Assembly (NCBI GenBank): GCA_947630005.1
Contig: CANRGB010000007.1
Location: forward strand, 1-46,626
Source of the DNA: an uncultured Lachnospiraceae bacterium
GTDB lineage: Bacteria; Bacillota; Clostridia; Lachnospirales; Lachnospiraceae
Length of the DNA: 46,626 nt
Direction of reading: 5' to 3'
Every line of letters begins with the position of its first letter. The first letter of the stretch is position 1. Made by a program: the position numbers and the translations under genes. The notes below the pieces were generated by a model. It saw nothing but the letters and a program-made list of their open reading frames with translations. It had not been told where the DNA came from and ran no database searches. Below are positions 24,539-33,538 of the stretch, one piece after another.

Positions 24539-26332
24539 TTACTCTGTCCGGTCTTCTTCAAGCTCCGGAAACTCCAGCTCGTCCACAAAGCGGTCCTGAA
24601 ATTCCGGAAGTCCCGCGAGCTCCAGAAATTCCGTCTCAGCCGCGAGCGCCGCCGACCGCTTCCACATGGCACGGCTGCGCAGGACATCCTTCGCCCCCTC
24701 GCCGGCCGCGTTTCCGATCGCGGATATCCGTCCGCGCAGCTCGGGCGGAATCAGCCCGATCCTGCAGGCGCTCTCCGGGGACAGAAAACTCCCGAACGCC
24801 CCGGCAAGCCAGACCTGTCTGATCTCATCCAGCGGCACGTTCATCTTCTCCGCCAGCAGGCGCACGCCGGCCGCGATCGCCGCCTTCGCAAGCTGAAGCT
24901 CGCCGATATCCTGCGGGATCAGCGCCAGATCTTTGCCGTCCTCCGTCCCGGACGCGGGAACAAGGACGATCTGCCGTCCGTTCTGCAGTTCGCCGGTCTC
25001 GCTGATCTGCCCGGTGCGCCAGAGCTCCGCCGCCAGATCCAGCAGTCCCGAGCCGCAGATGCCGCGCGCCTTCTGATCCCCGATCGTCGTACAGCTCCAC
25101 GCTCCGTTCTCCCACTTTACGGTGTTCACGGCTCCGGGAGCGCCGCGCATCCCCCGCGAAATCCTGCTGCCCTCAAACGCCGGTCCGGCCGCCGTCGAGC
25201 AGGCGATCATCTGGTGTTCGCGGCCCAGCACAACCTCCCCGTTCGTTCCGATATCGATCAGCAACGTCCATTCCTTCTGGTCCGCGAGACCGGAAGAGAC
25301 GAGGCACGCCACCGTATCGGCGCCCACGAACCCCGCGATGTTCGGAAGCATCAGGATCTGCCCCCGCGGACTGATCCGCAGCCCGTAATCGGACGCCCGC
25401 AGGATCATCGGCTCCGCGACCGCGGGATTGTACGGCGCATGCACAAGAGAATCGACACAGATCCCGAGAAACAGATGATGCATGCAGGTATTCCCCGCGA
25501 CCGATACGAGATAAATCTGCTCCGGCACGGCGCCCGCGGACTCCGCCATCTCCGAAAGCATCTCATTGACCGCCGCCCGGATACATCCGGACAGTTCTTC
25601 CATTCCATGTTCCAGACTGTAATTCGCCCGGTTGATCACGTCGGCCCCGTACTGTACCTGCGGATTCATGCGGCTCGCGACCGCCGCCTCGCTGCCGTCC
25701 TCTCCCCGCAGCAGATATCCCACGACCGTCGTCGTTCCGATATCAAAAGCCGCCATGTAAAAGGGCTGCCGTTCTGCCGACACATCAAGCACCGTAAGCG
25801 TGCGGACGTCCGCCTCCGCGTCCTCAAAGACGACCGCCCAGACGACTCCTTTCGTCTCTTTCAGGATCGGTCCGAGTTTCGACGCGATCTCCGGGCTGGC
25901 CGGCATCGCGGCAGACAGCCGGCGGGCAGCCGCCTTGCCGTCCTCTCCTTTTTCCACAGCCCCGCGAAGACTGTCCGCGAACCTTTTCCAGTCCGCCGTG
26001 CTTTCCCCGGCCGGACAGGGGGGAACTTCAAGCCGGATCTGGCGGAGCGCCGGATCAAACAGCATATCGTGCGAAACGCCTTTTGTCAGGATGTTTGCGG
26101 AAGCATCCGCCCCCATCGTATCCACGATAAGATCCTCGCATACGGAAAAGACGCACGATTTTACGACTGTATCCTTTCCGCCGCACAGTTTTACCGCGCA
26201 TTTCCCGCAGCGCCCGTTTCCCCCGCACGGCGCGTCAGGAGTCAGGCCCGCGCGGCGCATTACCTCCAGAAGGCTCTCGCCCGCCTCCGCCTTCGCCGTT
26301 ACACCTTCTCTGATAAACTGAATCTCATACAT
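24539..26332 (-). CDS. Reductive activator of corrinoid proteins (RACo-like)
   Basis: A 597-residue protein that should reduce inactive Co(II) corrinoid proteins at the cost of ATP. The N-terminal plant-type [2Fe-2S] domain has APCGGNGRCGKCAVKL plus a fourth Cys in VKSCVFSV. The middle and C-terminal ASKHA-type nucleotide-binding region shows AFDIGTTTVVGYLL, LLIDIGTNGEVVLG and WLAGAFGSFLSPESAC, matching DUF4445/RACo proteins. The ATG at 26332 follows GGGGGATTGGGG. It heads an operon with the DUF2284 and corrinoid proteins, and a near-consensus promoter lies about 100 bases upstream. Confidence 0.92.
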   Translation of the reverse strand: MYEIQFIREGVTAKAEAGESLLEVMRRAGLTPDAPCGGNGRCGKCAVKLCGGKDTVVKSCVFSVCEDLIVDTMGADASANILTKGVSHDMLFDPALRQIRLEVPPCPAGESTADWKRFADSLRGAVEKGEDGKAAARRLSAAMPASPEIASKLGPILKETKGVVWAVVFEDAEADVRTLTVLDVSAERQPFYMAAFDIGTTTVVGYLLRGEDGSEAAVASRMNPQVQYGADVINRANYSLEHGMEELSGCIRAAVNEMLSEMAESAGAVPEQIYLVSVAGNTCMHHLFLGICVDSLVHAPYNPAVAEPMILRASDYGLRISPRGQILMLPNIAGFVGADTVACLVSSGLADQKEWTLLIDIGTNGEVVLGREHQMIACSTAAGPAFEGSRISRGMRGAPGAVNTVKWENGAWSCTTIGDQKARGICGSGLLDLAAELWRTGQISETGELQNGRQIVLVPASGTEDGKDLALIPQDIGELQLAKAAIAAGVRLLAEKMNVPLDEIRQVWLAGAFGSFLSPESACRIGLIPPELRGRISAIGNAAGEGAKDVLRSRAMWKRSAALAAETEFLELAGLPEFQDRFVDELEFPELEEDRTE

Positions 26333-26427
26333 ACCCCAATCCCCCGTCTGTCTTTTTTCACGCCAAAGGCTCTGCGGTTCCATGCGGACATGAGACCGTA
26401 TGCCTCTGTTCTTTGTGTTCTGACACA

Positions 26428-26456
26428 ATTATATAAACAAAACACCGTTTCGTCAA
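26428..26456 (-). promoter_or_regulatory. Promoter of the corrinoid-activation operon
   Basis: On the minus strand TTGACG (26456-26451) and TATAAT (26433-26428) are exactly 17 bases apart, close to the sigma-A consensus. Confidence 0.85.
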
Positions 26457-26471
26457 CGAGGCAAAACAACT

Positions 26472-26789
26472 TACAACCTTTCCGGCGAATCGGCCCGGAT
26501 CGCGGGGGATCTGGTTCTCTCGCACTGTATCGCCATGATCATCTGGCCGCTCGCGTTCCTGCTTCCGTACGCGCTGCGGGCCGCGAACGACGTGAAGTTC
26601 ACCACCTTTATCGCGATCTTTTCCATGTGGGTCTTCCGCGTGTCGCTGGCCTATCTGTTCGTCGGATATCTGCACTTCAGCATCCTGTACACCTGGTACG
26701 CGATGTTTATCGACTGGATCTTCCGCATGATCGTGTTCCTGTGGAGGTTCCGCGGATACGCCGACCGGATCCGGCATATCCGGACATAA
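26472..26789 (+). pseudogene. Remnant of a MATE efflux transporter (C-terminal end)
   Basis: About 105 codons on the plus strand, from YNLSGESARIAGDLVLSHC to the stop at 26789, match the last quarter of MATE multidrug transporters: LPYALRAANDVKFTTFIAI, SMWVFRVSLAYLF and YAMFIDWIFRMIVFL are typical of the final helices. An ATG at 26535 exists inside it, but there is no ribosome site and the first ~350 residues of the family are absent; in their place lies the promoter of the divergent corrinoid operon. It is a 5'-deleted gene and probably not functional. Confidence 0.8.
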
Positions 26790-26829
26790 CAAAACCTTTT
26801 TATTCCCGCCCGCGGCCCCACATTCATTC

Positions 26830-26858
26830 TTGACACCGTCCGGAGAAGGCAGTATAAT
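26830..26858 (+). promoter_or_regulatory. Consensus sigma-A promoter of degV
   Basis: TTGACA (26830-26835) and TATAAT (26853-26858) are separated by exactly 17 bases, about 60 bases before the DegV start. It is the best-matching promoter in the window. Confidence 0.93.
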
Positions 26859-26917
26859 GAATCGCATAAAGTGGTTTTAAAAACTATGTTATACTATCTT
26901 AAAAGCGAGGTCCGGAT

Positions 26918-27748
26918 ATGAAATACAAGATCGTGGCGGATTCATCTGCCAATATTTACAGAAAAGAAGGGATTAATTTTGCCAGCGTTCCGCTGAAGAT
27001 CGTAACCCCCGAGCGGGAATACACCGACACGGAAGAGACCGATATCGAAGAAATGGTGGACTATCTGCAGAAATACAAAGGCCGTTCCGGCACCTCCTGC
27101 CCCAATATCCAGGACTGGCTGGACGCTTTCGGGGACGCCGACGTGATACTGGGCGTCGCCATCACCAGCAATCTCTCCGGCAGCTGTGCGGCCGCTCTGC
27201 AGGCGAAGGAAGCGTATCTGGCCGAACATCCCGACGCAAAAGTGCTGATCGTGGACTCCTTATCCGCCGGTCCGGAACTGGAACTGATTGTAGAAAAGAT
27301 GGCGGAGACGGTGCAGGCCGGACTGCCGTTTGAAGAAATATGCGCTTCCGTCGAGGAATACTGCAGGCACAGCCACCTTCTGTTCTGCCTGGAGCATCTG
27401 AACAATCTGGCAAGAAACGGCCGCGTCAGCCCGGCCGTCGCGAAGATCGCCGGCGTGCTGGGAATCCGGATCGTCGGGAAAGCCAGCGACGAGGGCACGC
27501 TGCAGCAGCTTCACAAATGCCGGGGCGAGTCCTCGACGGTGAGCAAAACCTGGAAGGAAATGTTAAACCACGGCTACCACGGCGGAAAAGTCCGGCTGGC
27601 GCACTGCTTCAATCCCGGGATCGCCAAGGCGCTCTCCGATCTGATCCGGCGCAGTTATCCGGATGCCGATATCCGGATCATTCCCTGCGGCGCGCTGTGC
27701 AGCTTCTACGCAGAGCGCGGCGGCCTGATGATCGGATACGAAGGATAA
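26918..27748 (+). CDS. DegV-family fatty-acid-binding protein (second copy)
   Basis: A 276-residue DegV/FakB-type protein. It starts MKYKIVADSSANIYRKEGIN and has TSCPNIQDWLDAF, VAITSNLSGSCAAALQAKE, IVDSLSAGPELELIVEKM, the lipid-site motif NNLARNGRVSPAVAKIAG and a C-terminal GALCSFYAERGGLMIGYEG. It differs much from the other DegV protein in the window, so the two probably prefer different acyl chains. The ribosome site is GCGAGG, weaker than most here, while the promoter is perfect. A strong terminator follows. Confidence 0.93.
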   Translation: MKYKIVADSSANIYRKEGINFASVPLKIVTPEREYTDTEETDIEEMVDYLQKYKGRSGTSCPNIQDWLDAFGDADVILGVAITSNLSGSCAAALQAKEAYLAEHPDAKVLIVDSLSAGPELELIVEKMAETVQAGLPFEEICASVEEYCRHSHLLFCLEHLNNLARNGRVSPAVAKIAGVLGIRIVGKASDEGTLQQLHKCRGESSTVSKTWKEMLNHGYHGGKVRLAHCFNPGIAKALSDLIRRSYPDADIRIIPCGALCSFYAERGGLMIGYEG

Positions 27749-27804
27749 TGCCCAGGTGCTGCGTCAGCAGTTGTTTTCCCTGCCTGGGCCTGCCCATAAA
27801 CAGA

Positions 27805-27849
27805 AGGACCGGCTTCCTTTTCCGTCTGGAAAACAAACCGGTCCTTTTT
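27805..27849 (+). terminator. Intrinsic terminator after degV
   Basis: AGGACCGG (27805-27812) pairs with CCGGTCCT (27838-27845), then TTTTTAT. A nested CCCAGG/CCTGGG hairpin (27751-27788) lies just after the degV stop. Confidence 0.88.
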
Positions 27850-27930
27850 ATATTCATCGGGATATATACAATTCGTTTCTGTCCGCGCGTCCGTGCGGCT
27901 GCCTTTGGCCGCGGCACACGGACAAATGGA

Positions 27931-29241
27931 TCACGCCTGTTTTACTGCCTCGAACGCGGCGTCCAGAGCCGCGATCAGATCTTCCGCCTTCTCGATACCG
28001 ATCGACAGCCGTATCGTGTTCGGCCTGATTCCCTGATCCAGAAGTTCTTCCTCCGTGCACTGGCTGTGCGTCGTGGTCGCCGGATGAATCACCAGCGACT
28101 TTACGTCCGCCACATTGGCGAGCAGGGAGAAGATCGCGAGATTGTCAATAAATTTCTGCGCCGTCTTCGCGTCCCCTTTGATCTCAAACGTAAAGATCGA
28201 GCCGCCTCCGTTCGGCAGATATTTCTTGTACAGCTCATGGCTCGGCTCGCTTTCCAGAGACGGATGGTGCACCGCTTCCACCTGCGGATGCTTCGCGAGA
28301 TATTCCACGATCTTCAGCGCGTTGCTCACATGACGTTCCACACGAAGCGACAGCGTCTCCAGACCCTGCAGGAAAAGGAACGCGTGGAACGGCGACAGCG
28401 TCGCTCCCGTATCGCGCAGAAGGACGGCGCGGATATAAGTCACGAAAGCCGCCGTCCCGGCCGCCTCGGCGAACGATACGCCGTGATAGCTCGGATTCGG
28501 CTCCGAGATCCACGGATATCTTCCGGCAGCCTTCCAGTCAAAGCTTCCTCCGTCCACGATGACGCCGCCGATAGCCGTTCCGTGGCCGCCGATAAACTTC
28601 GTCGCGGAATGAACCACGATGTCCGCGCCGTACTCGATCGGGCGGATCAGATACGGAGTCGCAAACGTGGAGTCCACAACCAGCGGAATATGATGCTTAT
28701 GCGCGGTTTTTGAAAGCTCTTCCAGATCGATCAGGTTGGAATTCGGGTTCCCCAGCGTCTCTACAAAGATCGCCTTCGTATTCTCCTGAATCGCCGCCTC
28801 AAAGGAACCCTCCTCCTCCGGATCCACAAAAGTCGTGGTGACTCCCGCCGTCAGCGGAAGCGTGTGGGCCAGAAGATTGTACGTCCCGCCATAGATTGTC
28901 TTGGACGCCACAATATGCTCCCCCGCCTTCGCCAGAGCCTGGAATGTATAGCTGATCGCCGCCGCTCCGGACGCCACGGCGAGCGCCGCCGAACCGCCCT
29001 CAAGGGACGCGATGCGCTGTTCAAAGATATCCTGCGTCGGGTTCGTCAGCCTTCCGTAGATATTTCCCGCGTCTCTCAGTCCGAAACGATCCGCTGCGTG
29101 CTGTGAGTTATGAAATACATAAGAAGTCGTCGCGTAGATCGGAACCGCCCTCGCGTCGGTGACCGGATCCGCTTTCTCCTGCCCTATATGCAGCTGCCTT
29201 GTCTCAAATCCCCAGTTTTTAGAATCCCTGATATCTGTCAT
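27931..29241 (-). CDS. metY: O-acetylhomoserine sulfhydrylase / aminocarboxypropyltransferase
   Basis: A 436-residue PLP enzyme of the Cys/Met metabolism family that makes homocysteine from O-acetylhomoserine and sulfide. Sequence marks are ETRQLHIGQEKADPVTDARA, IYGRLTNPTQDIFEQR, the cofactor-lysine motif VVHSATKFIGGHG, and VIHPATTTHSQCTEEE near the C-terminus, typical of MetY rather than MetB or MetC. CAGGAGG lies eight bases before the ATG. It is downstream of cysK in the same direction with a 184-base gap in which I see no promoter or gene. Confidence 0.95.
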   Translation of the reverse strand: MTDIRDSKNWGFETRQLHIGQEKADPVTDARAVPIYATTSYVFHNSQHAADRFGLRDAGNIYGRLTNPTQDIFEQRIASLEGGSAALAVASGAAAISYTFQALAKAGEHIVASKTIYGGTYNLLAHTLPLTAGVTTTFVDPEEEGSFEAAIQENTKAIFVETLGNPNSNLIDLEELSKTAHKHHIPLVVDSTFATPYLIRPIEYGADIVVHSATKFIGGHGTAIGGVIVDGGSFDWKAAGRYPWISEPNPSYHGVSFAEAAGTAAFVTYIRAVLLRDTGATLSPFHAFLFLQGLETLSLRVERHVSNALKIVEYLAKHPQVEAVHHPSLESEPSHELYKKYLPNGGGSIFTFEIKGDAKTAQKFIDNLAIFSLLANVADVKSLVIHPATTTHSQCTEEELLDQGIRPNTIRLSIGIEKAEDLIAALDAAFEAVKQA

Positions 29242-29425
29242 GCTTATTTCCTCCTGTTTTATCTGATTCTCCGTATCTGCCGCCGTCTCAGGCAGAGCCG
29301 GTCCGTCTGGGAACCGACCGTCCGCTCTCCGGGCGAAGCCTGAGCCTGTCTCCTGTCATCCGCATAAGGCCGTAACCATCCGGTGCCGCAGTCTCGCAGC
29401 GGTTCAAAAATCCGGCCCGTCAGAC

Positions 29426-30358
29426 TTATGCTGTGAACAGCGGTGTTGAATAATACCTGTCTCCGCTGTCTGGCAGCAGAGCCACGATCACCTTGCCCTT
29501 ATTTTCCGGGCGTTTTGCGAACTCGATCGCCGCGTGCAGCGCCGCTCCGGAGGAAATTCCTACCAGGATTCCTTCCTTCCGGGCCAGCAGCTTCGCCGCC
29601 GCGAAAGCGTCCTCGCTCTCCGCCTTGTATATCTCATCGTAAACCGCCGTGTTCAGGACTTCCGGTACAAATCCGGCTCCAATCCCCTGAATCTTGTGCG
29701 CTCCCGCTTTCTCCCCGGACAGAACGGCGGAGGTCGCCGGCTCCAGCGCGACCACACGCACGGCGGGGTTCTTCTCCTTCAGATATTCCCCGGCTCCGGT
29801 TACCGTACCGCCGGTTCCGACGCCGGCGATAAAGATATCGACCTTCCCGTCCGTATCCTCCCAGATCTCCGGACCTGTCGTCGCTTTATGAATTGCCGGG
29901 TTCGCCGGATTCACAAACTGCCCCGGAATAAAGCTTCCCGGGATCTCTTTCGCCAGCTCATCCGCTTTCTCGATGGCGCCCTTCATCCCTTTCGTTCCGT
30001 CCGTCAGCACGATCTCCGCCCCGTACGCTTTCAGAATATTTCTCCGCTCCACGCTCATGGTCTCCGGCATCGTGAGGATGATCCGGTAGCCCTTTGCCGC
30101 CGCGATGGAAGCCAGGCCGATTCCCGTATTCCCGGAGGTCGGCTCAATGATCACGGAACCCTCCTTGAGCAGTCCTCTGTTTTCCGCATCATCAATCATT
30201 GCCTTCGCGACTCTGTCCTTCACGCTGCCCGCCGGATTAAAATACTCCAGCTTCACCAGAACCGTCGCCTCCAGACCAAGCTCCTTCTCAATATTTACAA
30301 TCTCCACCAGCGGCGTGCCGCCGATCAGCCCCAACGTCCCTTTATAATAATTTGCCAT
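29426..30358 (-). CDS. cysK: Cysteine synthase A (O-acetylserine sulfhydrylase)
   Basis: A 310-residue PLP enzyme forming cysteine from O-acetylserine and sulfide. PLP-lysine motif [15 protein letters not shown], substrate loop [32 protein letters not shown] and the C-terminal [20 protein letters not shown] are all present, and length is normal. AAAGGAGAACGG stands upstream of the ATG. Its promoter carries an inverted repeat over the -35 region that looks like an Rrf2-type (CymR or IscR-like) operator, fitting control by sulfur status. It is followed by metY. Confidence 0.97.
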   Translation of the reverse strand: MANYYKGTLGLIGGTPLVEIVNIEKELGLEATVLVKLEYFNPAGSVKDRVAKAMIDDAENRGLLKEGSVIIEPTSGNTGIGLASIAAAKGYRIILTMPETMSVERRNILKAYGAEIVLTDGTKGMKGAIEKADELAKEIPGSFIPGQFVNPANPAIHKATTGPEIWEDTDGKVDIFIAGVGTGGTVTGAGEYLKEKNPAVRVVALEPATSAVLSGEKAGAHKIQGIGAGFVPEVLNTAVYDEIYKAESEDAFAAAKLLARKEGILVGISSGAALHAAIEFAKRPENKGKVIVALLPDSGDRYYSTPLFTA

Positions 30359-30388
30359 GGCCGTTCTCCTTTCTCTTTATGGAAATGG

Positions 30389-30424
30389 ATGATATCACCT
30401 TTTACCTACTATGTCAATAGGTAT
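30389..30424 (-). promoter_or_regulatory. cysK promoter overlapped by an inverted-repeat operator
   Basis: On the minus strand TTGACA (30417-30412) and TATCAT (30394-30389) are 17 bases apart. An inverted repeat, TTACCTA (30402-30408) and TAGGTAT (30418-30424) with a 9-base spacer, covers the -35 box, and a further ACAGGTAT half-site lies just upstream. The arrangement suits an Rrf2-family repressor of cysteine genes; the regulator itself is not in the window. Confidence 0.75.
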
Positions 30425-30535
30425 ACAGGTATTTTTTAAAAACAGTTTAAAGGCTGCGTCAGCAGATGGTTTCCGTGCACGCGCTCGTGCGCACCTGGCC
30501 GGAGGCTTTTTGTGTCACAGAGTGAACTTTTCTGT

Positions 30536-30565
30536 GACGAAAAACACGCCGGAAAATCCGGCGTG
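30536..30565 (-). terminator. Terminator of the dlt-like operon
   Basis: On the minus strand CACGCCGG-ATTTT-CCGGCGTG is followed by TTTTTCG. A second hairpin, GTCACAGA/TCTGTGAC, lies immediately beyond (30513-30539). The remainder of the 30425-30696 gap has no gene. Confidence 0.9.
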
Positions 30566-30696
30566 CAAGTCAAAGAACAGAATTCTGCTGTGAAAGTCCT
30601 CTCCCTCATGCAAAGACAAAAGACAGATCTGCAAAGCGGCGGTCTTTCCCGCACGGAAGTCATCGCCCCGAACCCGCCGCTCTTTGCTTCGGGAAA

Positions 30697-30921
30697 TCAG
30701 TTCCGGAGCCGGCAGATCATATCCCATATGGCGTCCGCGGAATTAAAATTCTCAGGGATGATCTCCGCCGGGGTCAGCGTGATGTCAAACGCATCGCTGA
30801 TCTCGCTGATGATCGACAGAATATCAAACGACGACAGAATCTTGTCATCCGCCAGCGACGTCTCCTCCCCGAAATCCACATCCGGGCAGATCTCCTCCAA
30901 AATTTCCATCAGTTCATCCAT
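30697..30921 (-). CDS. Acyl or D-alanyl carrier protein (DltC-like)
   Basis: A 74-residue phosphopantetheine carrier protein: four-helix sequence starting MDELMEILEEICPDVDFGEE, with LSSFDILSIISEISDAFDI holding the serine to be modified at the start of helix II. The ATG at 30921 has GGAGGATG upstream. It is the last gene of the operon after the MBOAT, SGNH and adenylation genes, so it should carry the aminoacyl or acyl group from the adenylation enzyme to the membrane. The usual DSL triad is replaced by SSF, which is a common variant in DltC-like proteins. Confidence 0.85.
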   Translation of the reverse strand: MDELMEILEEICPDVDFGEETSLADDKILSSFDILSIISEISDAFDITLTPAEIIPENFNSADAIWDMICRLRN

Positions 30922-30987
30922 TTTCGCATCCTCCTTCTTCTTTTTCCGGCCTCCGCGGCCGGCAGTCACATTTCTCCATGTACGAAA

Positions 30988-32541
30988 TCACTTTGCGGGA
31001 CGCTCCGCACGCGCACCGCGGCGGCCGTTTCCTTCTGTATATAAACCCAAAAGCCGCTTCCTGTCAATCTTTCCGTTTTTGGTGAGCGGCATTTCCTCCA
31101 CCTGGCGGAACACATTCGGAATCATATAATCAGGCAGGCAGCTGCCGAGCGCGCGTCCAAGCGCGCGGCGCTCCACATCGCCCTGATAAAAGCAGACGAT
31201 CTTATTCCTCTCCGCGTCAAACACGCAGCAGCTCCGCACGACGGCCCCGATCTTATCCAGCGCCGCCTCGATCTCGCCCAGCTCGATCCTGTGCCCCATA
31301 TGCTTGATCTGAAAGTCCCTGCGGGAGGCAAAATAAAGCGCTCCGCTCTTATCGTAGATCCCCATATCGCCGGTCCGGTAGATCAGTTCCTGGTAGCTGT
31401 GATTTAAAGGATTCTGCACAAACGACCGCCGCGTCTGCTCAGCGTTGTTGTAATATCCGAGGGCCAGCGCCGTGCCGGAAACACAGATCTCGCCTTCCAC
31501 GCCGGGTTCTGTCACCTCCCGGTCATTCTCATCCAGCAGAAAAACGTGCTCGTTCGCGAAAGCCCAGCCGATGGGGATCGCTTCGCCCGCCTCAAATTCG
31601 CGGTCCAGCACATAGAACGTGCAGTTGCAGGTGATTTCCGTCGGGCCATACAGATTCACATACATGGCGTCCGGGATAAACTTCCGCCAGTAATTCAGAT
31701 GGCGCACCGGCATCGTCTCGCCGGAAAACATCACGCGGCGGATCCTGCCCGGCACCTTGTAGGAGAAACCGTTCATGGCAGAGACGATGCACAGGGCGGA
31801 CACCGCCCAGGTGAGGCTGGTAACGCCTCTCTCATCCAGGAAATCAAGCAGCATCATCGGAAACGAAAAATACTGCCGCGGTATGATCTGCACCGTCGCC
31901 CCTGTCTTCAGACCCGCGTAGATATCTTTCACCGACACGTCAAAATCCCACGGCGCCTGATTGCCGATCACATCCTGATCGGTGATTCCGAACTTTTCCG
32001 TAAACTCCCCGATAAAGTCGATGACGCTGCGGTGACTCACCACCACGCCCTTCGGCACGCCCGTGGAGCCCGAGGTGAACATAACGTACAACGGCCAGAT
32101 GTCCTGCCGCTGCGCCCGCACTTTTTCAAGCAGGGCCTCATCCGTTTCGGCCTGAAGCAGCGCGCAGGAATCCAGCGCCTCCGGCGCCTGCGGAATCTCT
32201 TTCTGCAGATACGCCCTGCCTGCCTCATCCGTGACGATCAGATCCGCTTCCAGTGCCGAAAGGATCTGACCAAGGCGGAGCGCCGGCTGCGCGGGATCCA
32301 GCACCACATAAAATCCGCCCGCGTACACGATGCCCATCAGGATCTTGATCGTGCGCACGCTCTTTTCCATCAGCACCGGAACCGGCTTTTTCAGGCAGCC
32401 GCGCCCGGCAAGAGCGCTGCCCGCCCTTTTTGCGCACGCGCGCAGTTCGGCAAACGTGCACTGTTCCGTCTCGTCCGCAAACGCGGTCCGGTCCGGGAAC
32501 CGGTCAGCTGACTGCTCCAGGTATTCCAGAATACTTTTCAT
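30988..32541 (-). CDS. Amino-acid adenylation enzyme (DltA-like)
   Basis: A 517-residue ANL-superfamily enzyme that activates a substrate with ATP and loads it on a carrier protein. Core motifs are YVMFTSGSTGVPKGVVVSH (A3), NLYGPTEITCNCTFYVL (A5), YRTGDMGIYDKSGALYFASRRD (A7/A8) and LTKNGKIDRKRL (A10 Lys). The PWDFDVSVKDIYAGL motif has the Asp that grips an alpha-amino group, so the substrate is probably an amino acid, as in DltA. The ATG at 32541 has GAGGGAAAG upstream and overlaps nothing; the SGNH gene stops two bases before. The carrier protein follows 66 bases later. Confidence 0.88.
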   Translation of the reverse strand: MKSILEYLEQSADRFPDRTAFADETEQCTFAELRACAKRAGSALAGRGCLKKPVPVLMEKSVRTIKILMGIVYAGGFYVVLDPAQPALRLGQILSALEADLIVTDEAGRAYLQKEIPQAPEALDSCALLQAETDEALLEKVRAQRQDIWPLYVMFTSGSTGVPKGVVVSHRSVIDFIGEFTEKFGITDQDVIGNQAPWDFDVSVKDIYAGLKTGATVQIIPRQYFSFPMMLLDFLDERGVTSLTWAVSALCIVSAMNGFSYKVPGRIRRVMFSGETMPVRHLNYWRKFIPDAMYVNLYGPTEITCNCTFYVLDREFEAGEAIPIGWAFANEHVFLLDENDREVTEPGVEGEICVSGTALALGYYNNAEQTRRSFVQNPLNHSYQELIYRTGDMGIYDKSGALYFASRRDFQIKHMGHRIELGEIEAALDKIGAVVRSCCVFDAERNKIVCFYQGDVERRALGRALGSCLPDYMIPNVFRQVEEMPLTKNGKIDRKRLLGLYTEGNGRRGARAERPAK

Positions 32542-32542
32542 C

Positions 32543-33538
32543 TTACTTTCCCTCTTCCGCCTCCTGCCGCTGTTCAAGGATGCGCATGAAATTCTTCGTA
32601 AATTCCCGCGCGGCGTCCTCATTCATATGGCCGTCCAGATCCGTGTAGCTCTCCGTTCTGTGCGAGGCATACTTATAATACTCCCGATTGTTGAAATTAA
32701 TGCAGACGACATCCTTCTTTTTAAAGAACGTTCCAAAGTAATCGTCCGCGTCCTCATATCCCGCCGAAAACCTCCGCAGGGTATCCGCCGGAACCGGCGT
32801 GATCACCGCCGCAAACGCGATATCCTGCGCGCGGCACAGGTCGATCAGCTTTTCCAGATATTCCATATGCTCCTGCCGGATCTCCCTGCGGTCAAACGGA
32901 CGGATTCCGTCGAAGCTGAAGGTGCTGCTGTCCACCGGATACCGCGCCACAAAACCGCTCTCGTGATATTCCTGCGTGTCCGTGCGGAAATCCTCGATCC
33001 CGTAATCCTTCTGCATTTTCTTGCGCACCGTCGTGCCCATGCTGGAGAGTTCGTAGGAAAGGCCGTACTCGTACCACGGAAACAGCATTGTGCGGAAATT
33101 GCACTTCGCCACCGCGTCCCGGAAATATTCCAGCTTCGCGCGCGAGAACGGAAACTCATGGTAGAACAGCAGATAGTTGTTTCCCTCTTCCTTCTCCAGC
33201 GTAAAATAGGCGGGGGCTATCTCGTAGATCACGCGCGACGGCTTTCTCCCGAGCTCGATCAGCAGCTTAATCATATAATACGCGTCCACGCTGTACTCTC
33301 CGCCGACGCACAGATTATGCCCCTTCCGGCCGGTCACCTCCTGCGCGGCCTCCGGATCGATGTTGAGTTTTCCGTGGGAGGTTCCCACGTAGATGTCGTC
33401 AAACGTTTCCACGCACACCGCGTGCAGGTCATTGCGGATAAAGGTACAGGGATACAAAAGAAAATCAAGCCCCGCGAACGTCCCCGCGGCCGCCGCCGCG
33501 ATCAGAAGGGCGCACAGTGTTTTCTTAAAATTGCGCAT
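32543..33538 (-). CDS. Membrane-anchored SGNH/DltD-like hydrolase
   Basis: A 331-residue protein with one N-terminal signal anchor (TLCALLIAAAAAGTFAGLDF) and an extracytoplasmic domain. The first block DIYVGTSHGKLNIDPEAA supplies a Ser and the last block SYTDLDGHMNEDAAREF supplies the Asp and His of an SGNH/DltD-type triad. ITPVPADTLRRF is typical of DltD and AlgX/AlgJ-like partners. It overlaps the MBOAT gene by 14 bases, so the two act together: MBOAT moves an acyl group across the membrane and this protein passes it to an outer acceptor. The acceptor (teichoic acid, peptide, glycan) is unknown. Confidence 0.78.
   Translation of the reverse strand: MRNFKKTLCALLIAAAAAGTFAGLDFLLYPCTFIRNDLHAVCVETFDDIYVGTSHGKLNIDPEAAQEVTGRKGHNLCVGGEYSVDAYYMIKLLIELGRKPSRVIYEIAPAYFTLEKEEGNNYLLFYHEFPFSRAKLEYFRDAVAKCNFRTMLFPWYEYGLSYELSSMGTTVRKKMQKDYGIEDFRTDTQEYHESGFVARYPVDSSTFSFDGIRPFDRREIRQEHMEYLEKLIDLCRAQDIAFAAVITPVPADTLRRFSAGYEDADDYFGTFFKKKDVVCINFNNREYYKYASHRTESYTDLDGHMNEDAAREFTKNFMRILEQRQEAEEGK

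Noticed and set aside
26535-26789. Intact small membrane protein of 84 residues
   Set aside because: Reading upstream of its ATG continues in the same frame with MATE homology, so it is the tail of a truncated transporter gene rather than a stand-alone gene.
24005-26833. Very long plus-strand open frame of over 900 codons
   Set aside because: It is antisense to the RACo-like and DUF2284 genes, is rich in Arg/His/Pro in the manner of GC-rich shadow frames, has no ribosome site, and only its last part coincides with real coding (in another frame, the MATE remnant).
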